From Ruminococcus difficilis (GTDB lineage Bacteria > Bacillota_A > Clostridia > Oscillospirales > Acutalibacteraceae): 21,386 nt of DNA. Both the position numbers and the translations under genes were made by a program. Under the pieces are notes generated by a model. That model saw only the letters and a list, made by a program, of their open reading frames with translations. It did not search any database and was not told where the DNA came from. Shown one piece after another: positions 21,030 to 21,386 of the stretch (position 1 is its first letter; each line of letters opens with the position of its first letter). Location of the stretch: assembly GCF_016680995.1 (NCBI RefSeq), contig NZ_JAEQMG010000169.1, forward strand, positions 1-21,386, given 5' to 3'.

Positions 21030-21386
21030 TCACGCGATTTGCAGGTTATTGGCTTTCATGTATTCATCGGCGACGGCGAGGTGTTCGTTGCGGAATTTCT
21101 CAAAAACGGAGCAGTAGGTGTTCAGCGTAATGTTGATATCCGTGTGTCCGAGAATCTTCTGCAACACCTTTGCAGGCATTCCCGATTCGATACACCTTGT
21201 GGCATAAGTGTGTCTGAGCGAGTGCAAATCCACTCTGCCGTACACCGTTTTATCAACGATTCCGAACGACTTTAAAGCCGCCGAATAAGAATAGTTCACC
21301 TGATTGGTGGTGATAAGATTGTGATTGCTCGACATAAAAAGCAAGCCGCTTTTCTTTCTGCCGATTATCGTTCTCAAAAAGTCCGC
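21030..21386 (-). CDS. int: Tyrosine integrase, C-terminal part (runs off the window)
   Basis: The C-terminal ~119 residues of a second tyrosine recombinase; the frame stays open to the window edge, so the gene is partial here, not necessarily truncated. HSLRHTYATR supplies His and Arg, LGHTDINITLNTY the second His and the nucleophilic Tyr. It shares the same pattern as the tRNA-Pro integrase but differs at many positions, so it is not a copy of it. Its end lies 80 bp from the tRNA-like attachment site. Confidence 0.9.
   Translation of the reverse strand, partial: ADFLRTIIGRKKSGLLFMSSNHNLITTNQVNYSYSAALKSFGIVDKTVYGRVDLHSLRHTYATRCIESGMPAKVLQKILGHTDINITLNTYCSVFEKFRNEHLAVADEYMKANNLQIA

Overview
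The window looks like a genome segment from an anaerobic Clostridia species. A Ruminococcus-like gut bacterium is the best guess: the left flank encodes a secreted protein with a C-terminal type I dockerin, Shine-Dalgarno sites are strong AGGAGG types, promoters are TTGACA/TATAAT, and mobile elements of the ICEBs1/Tn916 type are present. This placement is inference; no rRNA or other phylogenetic marker lies in the window.

Layout. (1) About 1-1670 is chromosome, with the dockerin protein. (2) 1672-1748 is an intact tRNA-Pro(GGG) with its own promoter. (3) About 1736-15579 is a 13.8-kb integrative and mobilizable element inserted into the 3' end of that tRNA. A 14-bp copy of the tRNA 3' end recurs at 15566-15579, followed by what was probably the tRNA's original terminator. 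(4) About 15580-18950 is chromosome, all on the minus strand: a LytTR regulator with a DUF3021 membrane protein, a TrhA/hemolysin III protein and a CorA-type metal transporter. (5) About 19012-20930 holds a tiny gene split by an IS5/IS1182-like insertion sequence. (6) From about 20936 to the window edge is the end of a second tRNA-targeting element: a copy of a tRNA 3' end on the minus strand, short direct repeats and the C-terminal part of another tyrosine integrase.

The mobilizable element has two halves. The right half is a compact mobility module: a divergently transcribed small regulator (10107-10727), a leader with a possible 12-aa peptide, a YdcP/HelP-like DUF961 protein, an FtsK-type coupling ATPase, an oriT-like inverted repeat, a Rep_trans (NicK-type) relaxase, a 58-aa excisionase and a tyrosine integrase. 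No VirB4, VirB6 or cell-wall hydrolase is present, so it should depend on a helper element for transfer. The left half is cargo, probably anti-phage defence: an AAA ATPase with a DUF234 nuclease-like tail, then a tightly packed cluster of a type III-like Mod methyltransferase, a small membrane-anchored coiled-coil protein, a Res helicase-nuclease and a DUF4365 nuclease-like protein.

The most interesting candidate system is this four-gene cluster. A membrane-anchored coiled-coil gene is inserted between mod and res, with 3-nt and 1-nt junctions, and a second PD-(D/E)XK-type protein follows downstream. Other notable items are a 23-codon cysteine-ending upstream ORF followed by a terminator and three 21-bp-phased LytTR-type boxes, an inverted repeat around the integrase promoter, and a low-GC central block in mod that suggests exchange of the target-recognition domain.
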